Source of the DNA: Anaerosalibacter sp. Marseille-P3206
GTDB lineage: Bacteria > Bacillota > Clostridia > Tissierellales > Sporanaerobacteraceae
DNA length: 64,000 nt
Assembly: GCF_900155565.1 (NCBI RefSeq)
Contig: NZ_FUHM01000002.1
Coordinates: forward strand, 744,001 to 808,000
Reading direction: 5' to 3'
Positions 1 to 9,530 of this stretch are shown in pieces. The notes under the pieces are model-generated. The model saw only the letters and a list, made by a program, of their open reading frames with translations, ran no database searches and was not told the origin of the DNA. The position numbers were made by a program, and so were the translations under genes. Each line of letters begins with the position of its first letter. The stretch's first letter is position 1.

Positions 1-241
1 CTGCTGGAGTAGGCACTACTCCTACACTAATTACATCTAGCCCTACAGACATTATTCCTGAAATCAAAGCAGCCTCAAGCATATCTCCAGACTTTCTTGT
101 ATCTTTTCCTACTACTATTGGGCCTTTCTTTCCTTTAGACAAAACAAAAGCTCCTGATCTTCCTATTTTATATGCTAATTCTGGTGACAATTCTTCATTT
201 GCTATACCTCTAACTCCATCTGTGCCAAATAATTTTCCCAT
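1..241 (-). CDS. glmM: Phosphoglucosamine mutase, N-terminal part (cut by window edge)
   Basis: Only the first 80 codons lie in the window; the gene continues past position 1. The protein opens [17 protein letters not shown], the hallmark start of GlmM, and the alpha-D-phosphohexomutase fold is supported by [13 protein letters not shown], which precedes the metal/phosphoserine segment of the family. GlmM converts glucosamine-6-phosphate to glucosamine-1-phosphate for peptidoglycan precursor synthesis in the cytosol. A GGAGG-like ribosome site (cctcc on the plus strand at 249-253) supports the ATG at 239-241. In many Firmicutes glmM sits directly behind cdaA-cdaR; here those two genes lie about 17 kb upstream on the same strand, so the usual trio has been separated. 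Confidence 0.93.
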   Translation of the reverse strand, partial: MGKLFGTDGVRGIANEELSPELAYKIGRSGAFVLSKGKKGPIVVGKDTRKSGDMLEAALISGIMSVGLDVISVGVVPTPA

Positions 242-310
242 GTTTTTACCTCCTACTAATTTATGACATTTATATAATAGCATAATCATTTTATATCTAC
301 AAATATTTTT

Positions 311-1666
311 TTAATCATCTTTATTACAATTTAACGGAAACTTTTTTAAAGCTAAATTGATTAGTTTCTCTTTATTGTTTAAAGAGGGCTTTTCCATAAC
401 TCTAGTTAATAGATATTCAAGTATTTCTCCTATTATTTTCCCTTCTTGATAACCCACTTCAATTAAATCATTTCCATCTATATTTAATTGTTCTATTTCA
501 TAAGCTTCATTTTTATCTAATATTTCCTTTACCCTAATTTCAGTTTCAATTATGTTGTCAATAGAAGCATCTTTGTTGGAACAACTTCTATCTGCTTTTT
601 GTAGAGAAAAAAGATCGTGAATATTTTCCTCTCCAACTCTTCTTATTAATCTCTTTAATCCTTTATCACTGAAATTACTATGATGTGTCATATGTTCTCT
701 AACCAATATAAAAACATCTTTGATTATATCTTTTGGAAACTTGAGTCTATCTAATGCACTTTTTGATATCTTAGCTCCAACTTTATTGTGATCATAAAAA
801 TGTCCTATACCCTTCTCATCTACTGAAAAACAACTGGGCTTTCCTACATCATGAAATAGTGCTGCTAGTCTTACTTTTAGATTTACAGGAGTACTATCTA
901 CTACGCATAGTATATGATTAAATACATCTTTATCATGATGAGGATTGTGTTGATCAAATCCAATAGCAGGAACAAACTCTGGTAGTATTATTGGGATAAG
1001 TCCCATTTCTTCTAATAGTTTCAATCCCTTTGAAGGAGTATCACATAGCAATATCTTTACTAACTCCTTATTAATTCTTTCTATACTAACTTGAGAAACA
1101 CATTCACTATATTTTTTCCCAGCTAAAAAAGTATCTTCATCTATTTCAAAATCCAAAACACAAGCAAATCTAATTGCCCTTAGTATTCTCAAATAGTCTT
1201 CTTGAAATCTTCTTTCTGGTTCACCAACACATCTAATTGTTCTTCTTTGTAAATCTTTAACTCCATTAAAAGGATCAACTAATCCTCTTTTTCTATTATA
1301 TGCAATAGCATTAATAGTGAAATCTCTTCTAGACAAATCATCTTCTATAGAGAATACAAATTCTACCCACTCTGGCCTTCTGCCATCTATATAATCCCCT
1401 TCTCTTCTAAATGTAGTTATTTCTACATCATCTTCATCTAGATGAACAATTATTGTTCCAAAAGCCCTCCCAATATCAATGGTTTTTTTATCAATAAATA
1501 CTTCCTCTATTTCTTCTGGTAGTGCATTTGTAGTCACATCAAAATCTAAAGGGCTTTTATTTAATAATATATCCCTTATACATCCACCTACAATATATGC
1601 TTCAAATCCATTTTTCTCTAGTTTATTTAATATGTACTCTATATGATTTGGAATCTTTATATCCAT
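311..1666 (-). CDS. cca: CCA-adding tRNA nucleotidyltransferase with HD domain
   Basis: The 451-residue protein is a class II CCA-adding enzyme/poly(A) polymerase-type nucleotidyltransferase that builds or repairs the 3' CCA end of tRNAs in the cytosol. Visible motifs in order: GG and RD of the GGxxRD motif at about 27-32, the catalytic DFD at 41-43, RRDFTINAIAYN (motif B) near 113-124, EDYLRILRAIRFA (motif D, nucleotide selection) near 155-168, and an HD-type metal site in ALFHDVGKP near 262. Length fits the clostridial form carrying a C-terminal HD domain. It lies about 70 bases upstream of glmM on the same strand and behind the fab operon terminator, so it probably has its own promoter in the 1667-1744 gap. 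Function is assigned from well known family motifs. Confidence 0.93.
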   Translation of the reverse strand: MDIKIPNHIEYILNKLEKNGFEAYIVGGCIRDILLNKSPLDFDVTTNALPEEIEEVFIDKKTIDIGRAFGTIIVHLDEDDVEITTFRREGDYIDGRRPEWVEFVFSIEDDLSRRDFTINAIAYNRKRGLVDPFNGVKDLQRRTIRCVGEPERRFQEDYLRILRAIRFACVLDFEIDEDTFLAGKKYSECVSQVSIERINKELVKILLCDTPSKGLKLLEEMGLIPIILPEFVPAIGFDQHNPHHDKDVFNHILCVVDSTPVNLKVRLAALFHDVGKPSCFSVDEKGIGHFYDHNKVGAKISKSALDRLKFPKDIIKDVFILVREHMTHHSNFSDKGLKRLIRRVGEENIHDLFSLQKADRSCSNKDASIDNIIETEIRVKEILDKNEAYEIEQLNIDGNDLIEVGYQEGKIIGEILEYLLTRVMEKPSLNNKEKLINLALKKFPLNCNKDD

Positions 1667-1744
1667 AAATTAACTTCACATCCTCTTTTCTCAATATTAT
1701 TAGTATATCATAGTATGAGTACTAGAGAAATAATATATACAAAA

Positions 1745-1774
1745 GAAGGCTTGAATTATAAATTCAAAGCCTTC
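1745..1774 (-). terminator. Intrinsic terminator of the fab operon
   Basis: GAAGGC-TTGAATT pairs with AATTCAA-AGCCTTC across an ATA loop, with one bulged base. A T-rich stretch follows on one side and an A-rich stretch on the other. It sits just after the fabF stop codon and can end the minus-strand fatty-acid operon. Confidence 0.75.
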
Positions 1775-1781
1775 CTAAAAT

Positions 1782-3020
1782 TTATTTTTCATATTTTTTA
1801 AGTAATATAGCTGCATTATGTCCACCAAATCCCAATGAATTTGATAATGCATAATTCACTTCTCGACTTTTTGCCTTATTTGGCGTATAGTCAAGATCGC
1901 ATTCTGGATCAGGTGTTTCATAATTTATTGTTGGTGGTATAATACCGTTTTCAATAGCTAAAACTGATGCTATTGCCTCAATACCACCTGCAGCACCTAG
2001 GAGATGTCCCGTCATGGATTTTGTAGAACTAACAGATAGCTTATATGCATGTTCTTTAAACAATTTCTTTATAGCAAGGGTTTCTAATTTATCATTATAA
2101 TAAGTACTAGTGCCATGTGCATTGATATAATCTACTACATCAATGTCTACCCCTGCATCTTCAATTGCGAGCCTCATAGCTTCTACAGCCCCTAAAGCTT
2201 CTGGATCTGGTGCTGTTATATGATAAGCATCTGAAGTAGCTCCATAACCAATTATTTCTCCATATATATGTGCATTTCTATTTAATGCATGTTCCAATTC
2301 TTCAAGTATTATAATTCCTGCTCCTTCTCCTATTACAAATCCATCTCTGTTTTTATCAAAAGGTCTACTTGCTTTTTCTGGTTCATCATTGTTTGTTGAA
2401 AGTGCTTTCATTGAACAGAAACCTGCTACAGATATTGGACTAACTGCAGCTTCGCTACCACCAGTTACTATCAAATCAGCAGCTCCATTTTGAATCATTC
2501 TAAAAGATTCTCCTATAGCATGATTTCCTGATGCACATGCTGTTGTAACAGTAAAGCTTGGCCCTTTAAATCCATAAGTCATAGTTATTTGCCCTGGTCC
2601 CATATTTGATATCATCATAGGAATAAAAAATGGACTTACTCTTCTTGGACCTTTTTCCATAAGTTTTGTATGTTCTGATTCAAGGGTTTCAATACCACCT
2701 ACACCAGAACCTAATATAACACCAACTCGTCTTTTATCAATACTTTCTAGATCTATTTTACTATCCTCTATTGCCAACTTAGTAGCTGCAACTGCAAATT
2801 GGGCAAATTTATCCATCCTCTTTGCCTCTTTTTTATCCATATACTCTTCTGGATGAAAATTTGCTACTTCGGCACCAATTGTACTCGTATAGCCTTCTGT
2901 ATCAAAGTTTGTTATATGTGATATTCCAGACTTACCTTCAATTAGAGAATTCCAATAGTCTTCTTTTCCAGTACCTATTGGTGTTATAGGCCCTAGGCCA
3001 GTTATGACAACTCTTTTCAA
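1782..3020 (-). CDS. fabF: 3-oxoacyl-ACP synthase II (KAS II)
   Basis: Beta-ketoacyl-ACP synthase II, which condenses malonyl-ACP with acyl-ACP to elongate fatty acids. The Cys-His-His triad is visible: Cys in TTACASGNH (about residue 162), His in [11 protein letters not shown], and His in [13 protein letters not shown]. The TTG at 3020 is chosen because GGAGGG lies seven bases before it and it gives the normal KRVVITGLG start and a typical 412 residues. A longer reading from 3035 would place the start inside the ribosome site. Last gene of the minus-strand fab operon, 21 bases behind acpP and followed by a hairpin terminator. Confidence 0.95.
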   Translation of the reverse strand: MKRVVITGLGPITPIGTGKEDYWNSLIEGKSGISHITNFDTEGYTSTIGAEVANFHPEEYMDKKEAKRMDKFAQFAVAATKLAIEDSKIDLESIDKRRVGVILGSGVGGIETLESEHTKLMEKGPRRVSPFFIPMMISNMGPGQITMTYGFKGPSFTVTTACASGNHAIGESFRMIQNGAADLIVTGGSEAAVSPISVAGFCSMKALSTNNDEPEKASRPFDKNRDGFVIGEGAGIIILEELEHALNRNAHIYGEIIGYGATSDAYHITAPDPEALGAVEAMRLAIEDAGVDIDVVDYINAHGTSTYYNDKLETLAIKKLFKEHAYKLSVSSTKSMTGHLLGAAGGIEAIASVLAIENGIIPPTINYETPDPECDLDYTPNKAKSREVNYALSNSLGFGGHNAAILLKKYEK

Positions 3021-3041
3021 TTCAGTTCCCTCCAACTATTA

Positions 3042-3278
3042 CTAAGAAATCTTAGTTTTAACATAATCTGCAATATCTTTTATGTTCTTGAATTTTTCTG
3101 CATCTTCTTCAGGAATTTCAATATCAAATTCATCTTCTATTGCCATCATTACTTCTACAGCATCAAGTGAATCTGCTTCCAAATCATTCATGATTGAAGT
3201 CTCAGGTTCTATAGTGTCTAAATCCTCAATTTCAAGTTGATCAGCAATAATTTCTTTTACCTTTTCAAATATTTCCAT
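3042..3278 (-). CDS. acpP: Acyl carrier protein
   Basis: Small acidic carrier of growing acyl chains, 78 residues from the ATG at 3278, which is preceded by AGGAGGAATTTATA. The phosphopantetheine attachment site is the Ser of [10 protein letters not shown], followed by the typical recognition helix rich in Glu and Asp ([16 protein letters not shown]). A longer open frame to 3302 adds eight residues with no ribosome site and is rejected. It lies between fabG (25 bases upstream) and fabF (21 bases downstream) in the same transcript, the usual position for a Type II fatty-acid synthesis cluster. Confidence 0.95.
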   Translation of the reverse strand: MEIFEKVKEIIADQLEIEDLDTIEPETSIMNDLEADSLDAVEVMMAIEDEFDIEIPEEDAEKFKNIKDIADYVKTKIS

Positions 3279-3303
3279 TATAAATTCCTCCTTAAATAAC
3301 ATT

Positions 3304-4047
3304 TTACATTAGCATACCACCATCAACATTTATTATCTGTCCTGTGATATAATTAGCTTTTTCACTGCATAAAAAAGCTACAACATCAGCTATATCTTCA
3401 GGTTTTGCAAATCTCTTTAGTGGTATTTGATTCAACATTTCTTTTTTTATTTTATCATTTAACACATTTGTCATATCAGTTTCTACAAATCCAGGTGCAA
3501 CTCCATTTATGTTGATACCACGACTACCTAATTCCTTTGCAATAGACTTAGTAAATCCAATGATTCCAGCCTTTGAAGCACTGTAGTTTCCTTGACCTGG
3601 ATTTCCTGATATTCCAACTACCGATGCTATGTTTACAATTTTACCATATCTCTTTTTCATCATTCCTCTTACAACTGCTTTTGTACATAGATATACTCCT
3701 TTTAGATTGGTATTGATTACATCATCCCAATCTTCAGTTTTCATCCTTATAAGGAGATTATCTTTTGTAATTCCTGCATTGTTAACTAAAATATCTATTC
3801 CACCTATTTCACTATTTACTATTTCAATCATATTATTTACTTCTTCTTCATTTGAAACATCAGCTTTAATAGCTATTCCCTTTACGCCATATGTCTCTAT
3901 CTCATCTATCACCTCCTCAGCTCTATTACTATTACTAATATATGTTATAGCTACATTGGCTCCTTCTCTAGCAAGTTCTAGTGCAATAGCTCTTCCTATT
4001 CCTCTTGAACCTCCAGTTACTAGTGCATTTTTATCTTTTAGAGTCAA
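3304..4047 (-). CDS. fabG: 3-oxoacyl-ACP reductase
   Basis: NADPH-dependent beta-ketoacyl-ACP reductase of the short-chain dehydrogenase family, 247 residues. The Rossmann glycine motif [11 protein letters not shown] lies near residues 11-21, NNAG near 88, and the catalytic YSASKAG (Tyr and Lys four apart) near 151. The C-terminus ends in GQIINVDGG, as usual for FabG. The TTG start at 4047 is backed by GGAGGAG eight bases upstream and overlaps the fabD stop by four bases, suggesting translational coupling. A frame on the opposite strand here is an antisense shadow with no ribosome site. Confidence 0.95.
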   Translation of the reverse strand: MTLKDKNALVTGGSRGIGRAIALELAREGANVAITYISNSNRAEEVIDEIETYGVKGIAIKADVSNEEEVNNMIEIVNSEIGGIDILVNNAGITKDNLLIRMKTEDWDDVINTNLKGVYLCTKAVVRGMMKKRYGKIVNIASVVGISGNPGQGNYSASKAGIIGFTKSIAKELGSRGININGVAPGFVETDMTNVLNDKIKKEMLNQIPLKRFAKPEDIADVVAFLCSEKANYITGQIINVDGGMLM

Positions 4048-5003
4048 TTTCTCTCCTCCTTATTAAAGAAATCCACTACTTTTTCTAATCCTGATATATC
4101 ACTTATATTGAAAGTATTTACTTCCTTACCTTGAGATTTTGCAATTCTTTTTACAAATCCAGTAAGGCTTTTTCCCGGTCCAATTTCAATAAATGTATCT
4201 ACTCCATCATTTAACATAGTATTCACTGAATCACACCAAAGCACTGAACTACTGACTTGTCGTACTAGACTAGATTTAACCTCTTCTTTGTTAGTTATTG
4301 GTTTTGCATCTACATTAGTAACAACAATCTTCTTTAAATCATTTATCTTAACTTTGTTTAACTCTTCACTTAGTCTTTCACCTGCTGGTTTAAGTAAGCT
4401 TGAGTGAAAAGGTGCACTAACTGGTAAAAACACAGCTTTTTTTGCTCCTCTTTCTTTTGCACTTAGTGTTGCTTGTTTTACTGCCTCAGTTTCACCAGAA
4501 ATAACTATTTGACCAGGACTATTGTAGTTTGCAATTTCAACTACACCATAACTTAATGCACTGTTTATTCCTTCTAATACCTTTTCTTTTTCTAATCCTA
4601 ATATAGCTGCCATGCCACCCTTTCCTATTGGAACAACTTCTTGCATATACTTTCCTCTCTTTTTAACTAAAGGAACTGCTTCTTTAAATTCTAGCGCATT
4701 TGCTTCAACTAATGCAGAATATTCTCCTAAACTAAGCCCTGCAGTATAATCACAATCTATTCCTTTTTCCTTAAGAGCTCTTAACATCGCAATACTCGTT
4801 GTAAGTATAGCAGGTTGTGTATTTTCAGTTTTTACAAGTTCTTCATCTGGGCCTTCAAAACAAACTTTCCTTATATCCATTCCTAAACTCTCATTTGCTT
4901 CTTCAAATACTTCTCTTGAAACAGCGAAATTATCGTAAAAGTCTTTGCCCATTCCAACGAATTGAGCACCTTGACCTGGAAAAATAAAAGCTACTTTTCC
5001 CAA
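4044..5003 (-). CDS. fabD: Malonyl-CoA:ACP transacylase
   Basis: Loads malonate from malonyl-CoA onto ACP. FIFPGQGAQ opens the protein and the nucleophile elbow is GLSLGEYSAL near residue 88; most family members have GHSLG, so Leu replaces His beside the serine, a substitution that should not remove the nucleophile. The catalytic His lies in VSAPFHSSLL and the C-terminal EIGPGKSLTGF is typical. The TTG at 5003 (319 residues) is chosen because AGAGGGG stands eight bases upstream; a GTG nine bases earlier lies inside that ribosome site. It starts immediately after the fabK stop. Confidence 0.93.
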   Translation of the reverse strand: MGKVAFIFPGQGAQFVGMGKDFYDNFAVSREVFEEANESLGMDIRKVCFEGPDEELVKTENTQPAILTTSIAMLRALKEKGIDCDYTAGLSLGEYSALVEANALEFKEAVPLVKKRGKYMQEVVPIGKGGMAAILGLEKEKVLEGINSALSYGVVEIANYNSPGQIVISGETEAVKQATLSAKERGAKKAVFLPVSAPFHSSLLKPAGERLSEELNKVKINDLKKIVVTNVDAKPITNKEEVKSSLVRQVSSSVLWCDSVNTMLNDGVDTFIEIGPGKSLTGFVKRIAKSQGKEVNTFNISDISGLEKVVDFFNKEERN

Positions 5004-5004
5004 A

Positions 5005-5955
5005 TTACTCACCCCTCTTTAAACTTTCTAACCTATCTAAACCTACTTCAGCCTCTTTTATTATGTCAATAATAATTTCTTCACATGATTTCACATCATT
5101 TATCAATCCAGCGACTTGCCCTGCCATTATAGAACCATTGTCCATATCACCTTCCATAACAGCTATTCTTAGCCTACCTGCACCTAACTTTTCAAGTTCT
5201 TCAAAAGGAACCCCTTTTTTTTCTAATTCTAAGTATTCCTTTGTAAACTTATTTTTTAGAACCCTTACTGGATATCCTGTACTTCTTCCTGTAACTATTG
5301 CATCCCTATCTTTAGATTTCATTATCTTTTCTTTGTAATTGTCATGAGCTATACACTCAGTGGAACAAACAAATCTAGTTCCTATTTGTACTCCATCAGC
5401 ACCTAAGGACAATGCTGCTAAAAATCCTCTTCCATCTGCGACTCCACCAGCTGCAATAACTGGAATATCTACAGCATTTGAAATTTGAGGCACTAAAGAC
5501 ATAGTAGTTAACTCACCAATATGACCACCAGCTTCAGTCCCCTCTACTATCACTGCATCTACACCTTCTCTTTCTAGCCTCTTAGCTAATGCAACTGTTG
5601 GCACTACAGGTATTACTTTTATCCCACAACTCTTTAATCTATTTATATATTTTCCTGGGTTTCCTGCACCTGTTGTAACAACAGGAACTTTTTCTTCACA
5701 AACCAAATCCATAATATCATCAGCAAATGGGGACATAAGCATTATGTTTACCCCAAAAGGTTTATCGGTATTTTCCCTTAACTTTTTTATCTCTTCTCTA
5801 ATAACTTCTTTTGGAGCATTTCCAGCTGCTATAATTCCCAGCCCTCCAGCTTTTGAAACAGCTTGAGCCAATTCATGAGTTGCTACCCAAGCCATTCCTC
5901 CTTGAATAATCGGATATTTTATGTTTAATAATTCACATAGTCTTGTGTTGAACAA
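5005..5955 (-). CDS. fabK: Enoyl-ACP reductase II (FMN-dependent)
   Basis: Flavoprotein enoyl-ACP reductase of the FabK/nitronate monooxygenase fold, 316 residues, which performs the last reduction of each elongation cycle. The protein starts with NIKYPIIQGGMAWV, then FGVNIMLMSP, the catalytic/FMN region EGTEAGGHIGE, and IAAGGVADGRG for phosphate binding, followed by GADGVQIGTRFV. Together these favour FabK over plain nitronate monooxygenase, and the operon position between fabH and fabD settles it. The TTG start at 5955 follows AAGGAG at ten bases. Organisms using FabK instead of FabI are generally insensitive to triclosan (family knowledge). Confidence 0.93.
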   Translation of the reverse strand: MFNTRLCELLNIKYPIIQGGMAWVATHELAQAVSKAGGLGIIAAGNAPKEVIREEIKKLRENTDKPFGVNIMLMSPFADDIMDLVCEEKVPVVTTGAGNPGKYINRLKSCGIKVIPVVPTVALAKRLEREGVDAVIVEGTEAGGHIGELTTMSLVPQISNAVDIPVIAAGGVADGRGFLAALSLGADGVQIGTRFVCSTECIAHDNYKEKIMKSKDRDAIVTGRSTGYPVRVLKNKFTKEYLELEKKGVPFEELEKLGAGRLRIAVMEGDMDNGSIMAGQVAGLINDVKSCEEIIIDIIKEAEVGLDRLESLKRGE

Positions 5956-5970
5956 TTTTCACCGTCTCCT

Positions 5971-6966
5971 TTACTTTACCCATTTCAATACTACACTAGC
6001 CCATGTAAGCCCTGCACCAAAGGCTACTAATAGTACAGTATCATCTTTTTTAATTAGCCCCTTATGATAAGCCTCATCTAATGCTATAGGGATTGAAGCA
6101 GAAGACATATTTCCATATTTATCTAAGTTTACATAAACCTTTTCTTTTGGAACCTTAAGTCTCTTAGCAGAAGATTTAATAATTCTAATATTTGCCTGAT
6201 GAGGTATAAGATAATCTATATCTTCCAATCCAATATTTGCCTTTTCCAAAGCCTTTAAAGAAGCCTTCTCCATTGCTCTAACTGCGAACTTAAATACTTC
6301 TCCACCATCCATATGTACATAATGAAGTCTTTTCTCAACAGTTTCATGAGAAGCTGGCATTCTAGAGCCTCCTGCTGGTTGAGTAAGAAAATGTCCATTA
6401 GCTCCATCTGCCCCTAAATCATAGGAAAGTATACCCTTTCCATCTTCACATCTCTGCAAAACACATGCTCCTGCCCCATCTCCAAATAATACACAAGTGC
6501 TTCTATCTTCCCAATCTAGAATTTTTGATAAGACTTCAGAACCTATAACCAATACAGTTTTATAAGCTCCTGTTGCTATAAAGTTTGACCCTATAGCTAG
6601 TCCATATAAAAATCCTGAGCACCCTACTGAGATATCAAAGGCAGCAGCATTATCTGCTCCAATATTCTTTTGCACAATACATGCTGTAGAAGGAAAAGCC
6701 ATATCAGAAGTAACTGTTGCTATAAGAATTAAATCTATATCCTTAGAATCAATATTTGCATCTTTAATTGCTTTCAAAGCAGCTTCTGTACATAAATCTG
6801 AAGTTGCAATGTCTTTATCTGCTATTCTTCTTTCTCTAATTCCTGTTCTAGTATTAATCCATTCATCAGATGTATCCATTATTTTGCTCAAATCATCATT
6901 AGAAACTATTTTTTCAGGCACATAACTGCCCATTCCAGTAATTCCTACAGAATATATACTATTCAA
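5971..6966 (-). CDS. fabH: 3-oxoacyl-ACP synthase III (KAS III)
   Basis: Starts fatty-acid synthesis by condensing an acyl-CoA primer with malonyl-ACP. The Cys-His-Asn triad is visible: Cys in DISVGCSGFLYG (about 116), His in YLIPHQANIRI, Asn in KYGNMSSASIP. The TTG at 6966 is preferred because GGAGGTG sits seven bases upstream; the ATG at 6990 has no ribosome site. This gives 331 residues. It is the first gene of the fab operon, about 130 bases behind a strong sigma-A promoter. In an organism fermenting branched-chain amino acids, FabH could accept branched primers, which would fit the buk-ptb-vor genes nearby (inference). Confidence 0.95.
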   Translation of the reverse strand: MNSIYSVGITGMGSYVPEKIVSNDDLSKIMDTSDEWINTRTGIRERRIADKDIATSDLCTEAALKAIKDANIDSKDIDLILIATVTSDMAFPSTACIVQKNIGADNAAAFDISVGCSGFLYGLAIGSNFIATGAYKTVLVIGSEVLSKILDWEDRSTCVLFGDGAGACVLQRCEDGKGILSYDLGADGANGHFLTQPAGGSRMPASHETVEKRLHYVHMDGGEVFKFAVRAMEKASLKALEKANIGLEDIDYLIPHQANIRIIKSSAKRLKVPKEKVYVNLDKYGNMSSASIPIALDEAYHKGLIKKDDTVLLVAFGAGLTWASVVLKWVK

Positions 6967-7106
6967 AATGTACACCTCCAGTTTAAGCATACTAAATTCA
7001 AGGGTTCTTTATATGAACGCCCTTGTGTGTCATTAAAAAACACTATAGATAAAGCTCAATGTATATGTGAAATTTATACAAATTATCAAAATAAACATTT
7101 AGAGTA

Positions 7107-7135
7107 ATTATATACTATAATCTCTTATTTATCAA
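7107..7135 (-). promoter_or_regulatory. Sigma-A promoter of the fab operon
   Basis: On the minus strand TTGATA (plus 7130-7135) and TATAAT (plus 7107-7112) are separated by exactly 17 bases. The predicted start lies near 7100 and leaves about a 130-base leader before fabH. Confidence 0.7.
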
Positions 7136-7211
7136 CAATGTAATATGTTGTGAACTTAAGTCTATTTCGTAAAATCCCTTATTCATCGCACTTATACAAG
7201 ATTAAATATTA

Positions 7212-7240
7212 TTGACACTAGTGTCGACAATGATATTATA
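7212..7240 (+). promoter_or_regulatory. fabZ promoter with palindromic operator in the spacer
   Basis: TTGACA at 7212-7217 and ATTATA at 7235-7240 are 17 bases apart and point to fabZ. The spacer and -35 overlap a perfect 12-bp palindrome, GACACTAGTGTC (7214-7225), framed by a looser ATTG/CAAT pair (7211-7214, 7228-7231). A repressor bound there would block RNA polymerase. The site does not match the FapR consensus I know (TTAGTACCTRNTACTAA) closely, so the regulator is unknown. Confidence 0.6.
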
Positions 7241-7404
7241 TCATTTTTGTAAATTAAAAAAAAGAGGTGTTTTATAATCAATGTATTTGAATATGTAATT
7301 ATAATATGATATATTTTACTAATGAAAAGCTAATTAAAGTTTATATTAATTGTTATTTTTTTTCAATATTTATTTACTATAATTATTGTAAAAGAGGTGG
7401 AAAT

Positions 7405-7836
7405 ATGTCAATTTCTTTAAATATTAAGGAAATAAAACGAATAATTCCTCACAGATATCCTTTTCTACTTGTAGATAGTGTTGAAATAATCGATTCAGGA
7501 AAAAGTGGAAAAGGATATAAAAATGTAACTATAAATGAACCTTTTTTTCAAGGTCATTTCCCAGAAGAACCTATTATGCCCGGTGTATTAATTGTTGAAT
7601 CTATTGCACAAGTAGGAGCAGTTGTGATTTTAAGTGAAGAAAAATATAAAGGAAAAACCCCATACTTTGCTGGATTAAATAAAGTTAGATTTAGAAAAAA
7701 AGTTGTTCCTGGAGATGTACTAGAAATGGATATAGAAATGATAAAAATGAGAGGTTCCATAGGTATAGCTAAAGGCATAGCTAGTGTTAAAGGCGAAGTA
7801 GCTTGTGAAGGTGAATTTATATTTGCAATTGCTTAG
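7405..7836 (+). CDS. fabZ: 3-hydroxyacyl-ACP dehydratase
   Basis: Hot-dog fold dehydratase that removes water from beta-hydroxyacyl-ACP, 143 residues. Key motifs are [11 protein letters not shown] near the N-terminus with the catalytic His, and [16 protein letters not shown] with the catalytic Glu. The ATG at 7405 is used because AAGAGGTGG lies just upstream; the longer open frame to 7306 begins in AT-rich leader sequence and is not needed. It is the only fab gene read rightward, divergent from the fabH operon across a 438-base gap that holds both promoters. A strong hairpin terminator follows. Confidence 0.95.
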   Translation: MSISLNIKEIKRIIPHRYPFLLVDSVEIIDSGKSGKGYKNVTINEPFFQGHFPEEPIMPGVLIVESIAQVGAVVILSEEKYKGKTPYFAGLNKVRFRKKVVPGDVLEMDIEMIKMRGSIGIAKGIASVKGEVACEGEFIFAIA

Positions 7837-7849
7837 TTTGTAAGCGTCA

Positions 7850-7882
7850 AATAGCCTCCATCTATTAAAGATGGAGGCTATT
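7850..7882 (+). terminator. Terminator after fabZ
   Basis: A perfect 13-bp stem (AATAGCCTCCATC with GATGGAGGCTATT) around a seven-base loop, ending in a T-rich tail. Its symmetry lets it also act on transcripts coming from the ABC-transporter relic on the other strand. Confidence 0.85.
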
Positions 7883-7900
7883 TATTATACTATTACTAAC

Positions 7901-9503
7901 TTATTCTATTTTTATAATTTCATCAAAATTGTCGAGAAAACTTTTGTTAGTAGTATGAGTTACTACAATTACCATTTTACCCGACAATTCTTTAATCTAA
8001 TTGCCTATATTATTCTCATTTTCTGCATCTAACCCTGAGGTCGGCTCATCAAAAAGAATTACTTGGGGATTTTTGAATATACTTCTTGAAATCTCCAATC
8101 GTTTTTCCTCTCCACCAGAGAGAGTTATGCTTGAATTATTTCCTATAACTTTACTTATAGGATGGGTAGTAATAAGTTCTTTCAATCCGCTTTTTATTAG
8201 TGCTTTTTTTATTTCCTCGTCATTATAAGAGTGGAAAAGAGCTACGTTTTCAGAAATAGTAGCCGTGAAAATATCTGGCTTTTGTTTGACGAAGGATATG
8301 TTATCGTAATAAGACATCAAATCAATATCTTTTAAATTTGTATCATTTACATTGACTCTACCTTCATCTACTTCGTAAAGTCCTGAGATGATATTGAGAA
8401 GTGTAGATTTACCACTGCCACTTTCACCTACTATAGCATATTTCTTTCCCATCTCAAAATATGGCTGAAATTACAAAATATAGGTTTGTCATTGTATGAG
8501 AAACTTATGTTGGATATTTCAATAAACTTAATGGGCTCTTTTAATGCCATTTTATTGCAGTTAGTACCTTTATTAGGAGTTTCGTTTATATAGTCACAAA
8601 GCTCATCGGTAATTTTTTTACTAGATACCAATTCAGTAAAGGTAGAACTCAAATACTGAAGAGGACCGGAGATGGTACTCATCAAAGTAGTCATTGCAAT
8701 TAAATCTCCTACTGTAATTTTTTTTAGAATCACAAAGAAGCCACCTATTATCCAAGTGCCTGAATAAGCAATTCCTCCAAGGAAAAATGATACTGCATAG
8801 GTTAAACCTTGAAAAGACTCGAAATCTATTTTTTTACTTTTTAAATCTTCACTTTTTTCAGCTAATTTTTCAGAATAATTTGGAATACTGTTTCCAACTT
8901 TTAAAGTAATGATAAAACTTACAAATTCCTGAAATAGTGAAAAGTAATTATCCTGTTTTTGAGATACTAAATTCCTCTTATCTTTTAAAATTTTTTTGAT
9001 ATATAAGGGGATAACAGAGGAGCAGTCGATAAAATTACCATCAAAATCGCAAATTTTGCCTCTAGCTGAAAGGATAGAACAATAGATAGAACAAATATAA
9101 ATAAACTGAGTATAAGTCCTGAAAGAGGCTTTAAGTATTCATTTTCCACAATATTTGCATCATTTACCAACTTTGATATGATCTTGCTTTTATCCGCATT
9201 CGCTATAGAAAAACTGTCAATAGTACTTATTTTCTCTACAAGTTTTGATCTTATATCATGCATTACACAATGCACCAGTTTTGCCTTTGTAACTCTGGGA
9301 AAGTAGTCAAATAACATATCTAGTATAAGATATAAAATAGAAAATATGGAAACCCAGACCAACTTTTTAAAATCGCCTGATAATGCAGTATCGGTAATTA
9401 CCTTGTATATGAGAGCCGTAGCCACCTGAATCGTTGCAGCAATAAAACATATTAAAACGTGAAAAAACAATTCTTTTTTGTTATTCATTAATAACGATTT
9501 CAT
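7901..9503 (-). pseudogene. Decayed ABC exporter (membrane plus ATPase half-transporter)
   Basis: Three frames on the minus strand together spell one ABC exporter. The N-terminal membrane part (MKSLLMNNKKELFFHVL onward, 9503 to about 9005) has several hydrophobic helices. The reading then shifts frame near 9005, by a CCCC and an A7 run, into PLYIKKILKDKRNLV. It continues through FIEISNISFSYNDKPIF, the start of the nucleotide-binding domain, and shifts again in a T-run near 8455. The third frame holds Walker A GESGSGKST, signature LSGGE and Walker B VILFDEPTSGLD, stops at an amber codon (7997-7999), and the same frame then continues with VIVVTHTTNKSFLDNF, the H-loop, to a stop at 7901. Two frameshifts and a nonsense codon make it almost certainly inactive. 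Total length, about 534 codons, fits a half-size exporter. Substrate unknown. Confidence 0.88.
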
Positions 9504-9530
9504 ATTTACACCTCCTAACTATATTAACAA

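Noticed and set aside
3629-4066. Long plus-strand open frame of 145 codons across fabG
   Set aside because: Antisense shadow of fabG; no ribosome site, low-complexity product.
4044-5003. Inactive FabD because GHSLG reads GLSLG
   Set aside because: The nucleophile Ser and catalytic His remain, and the operon needs this step; treated as a tolerated variant.
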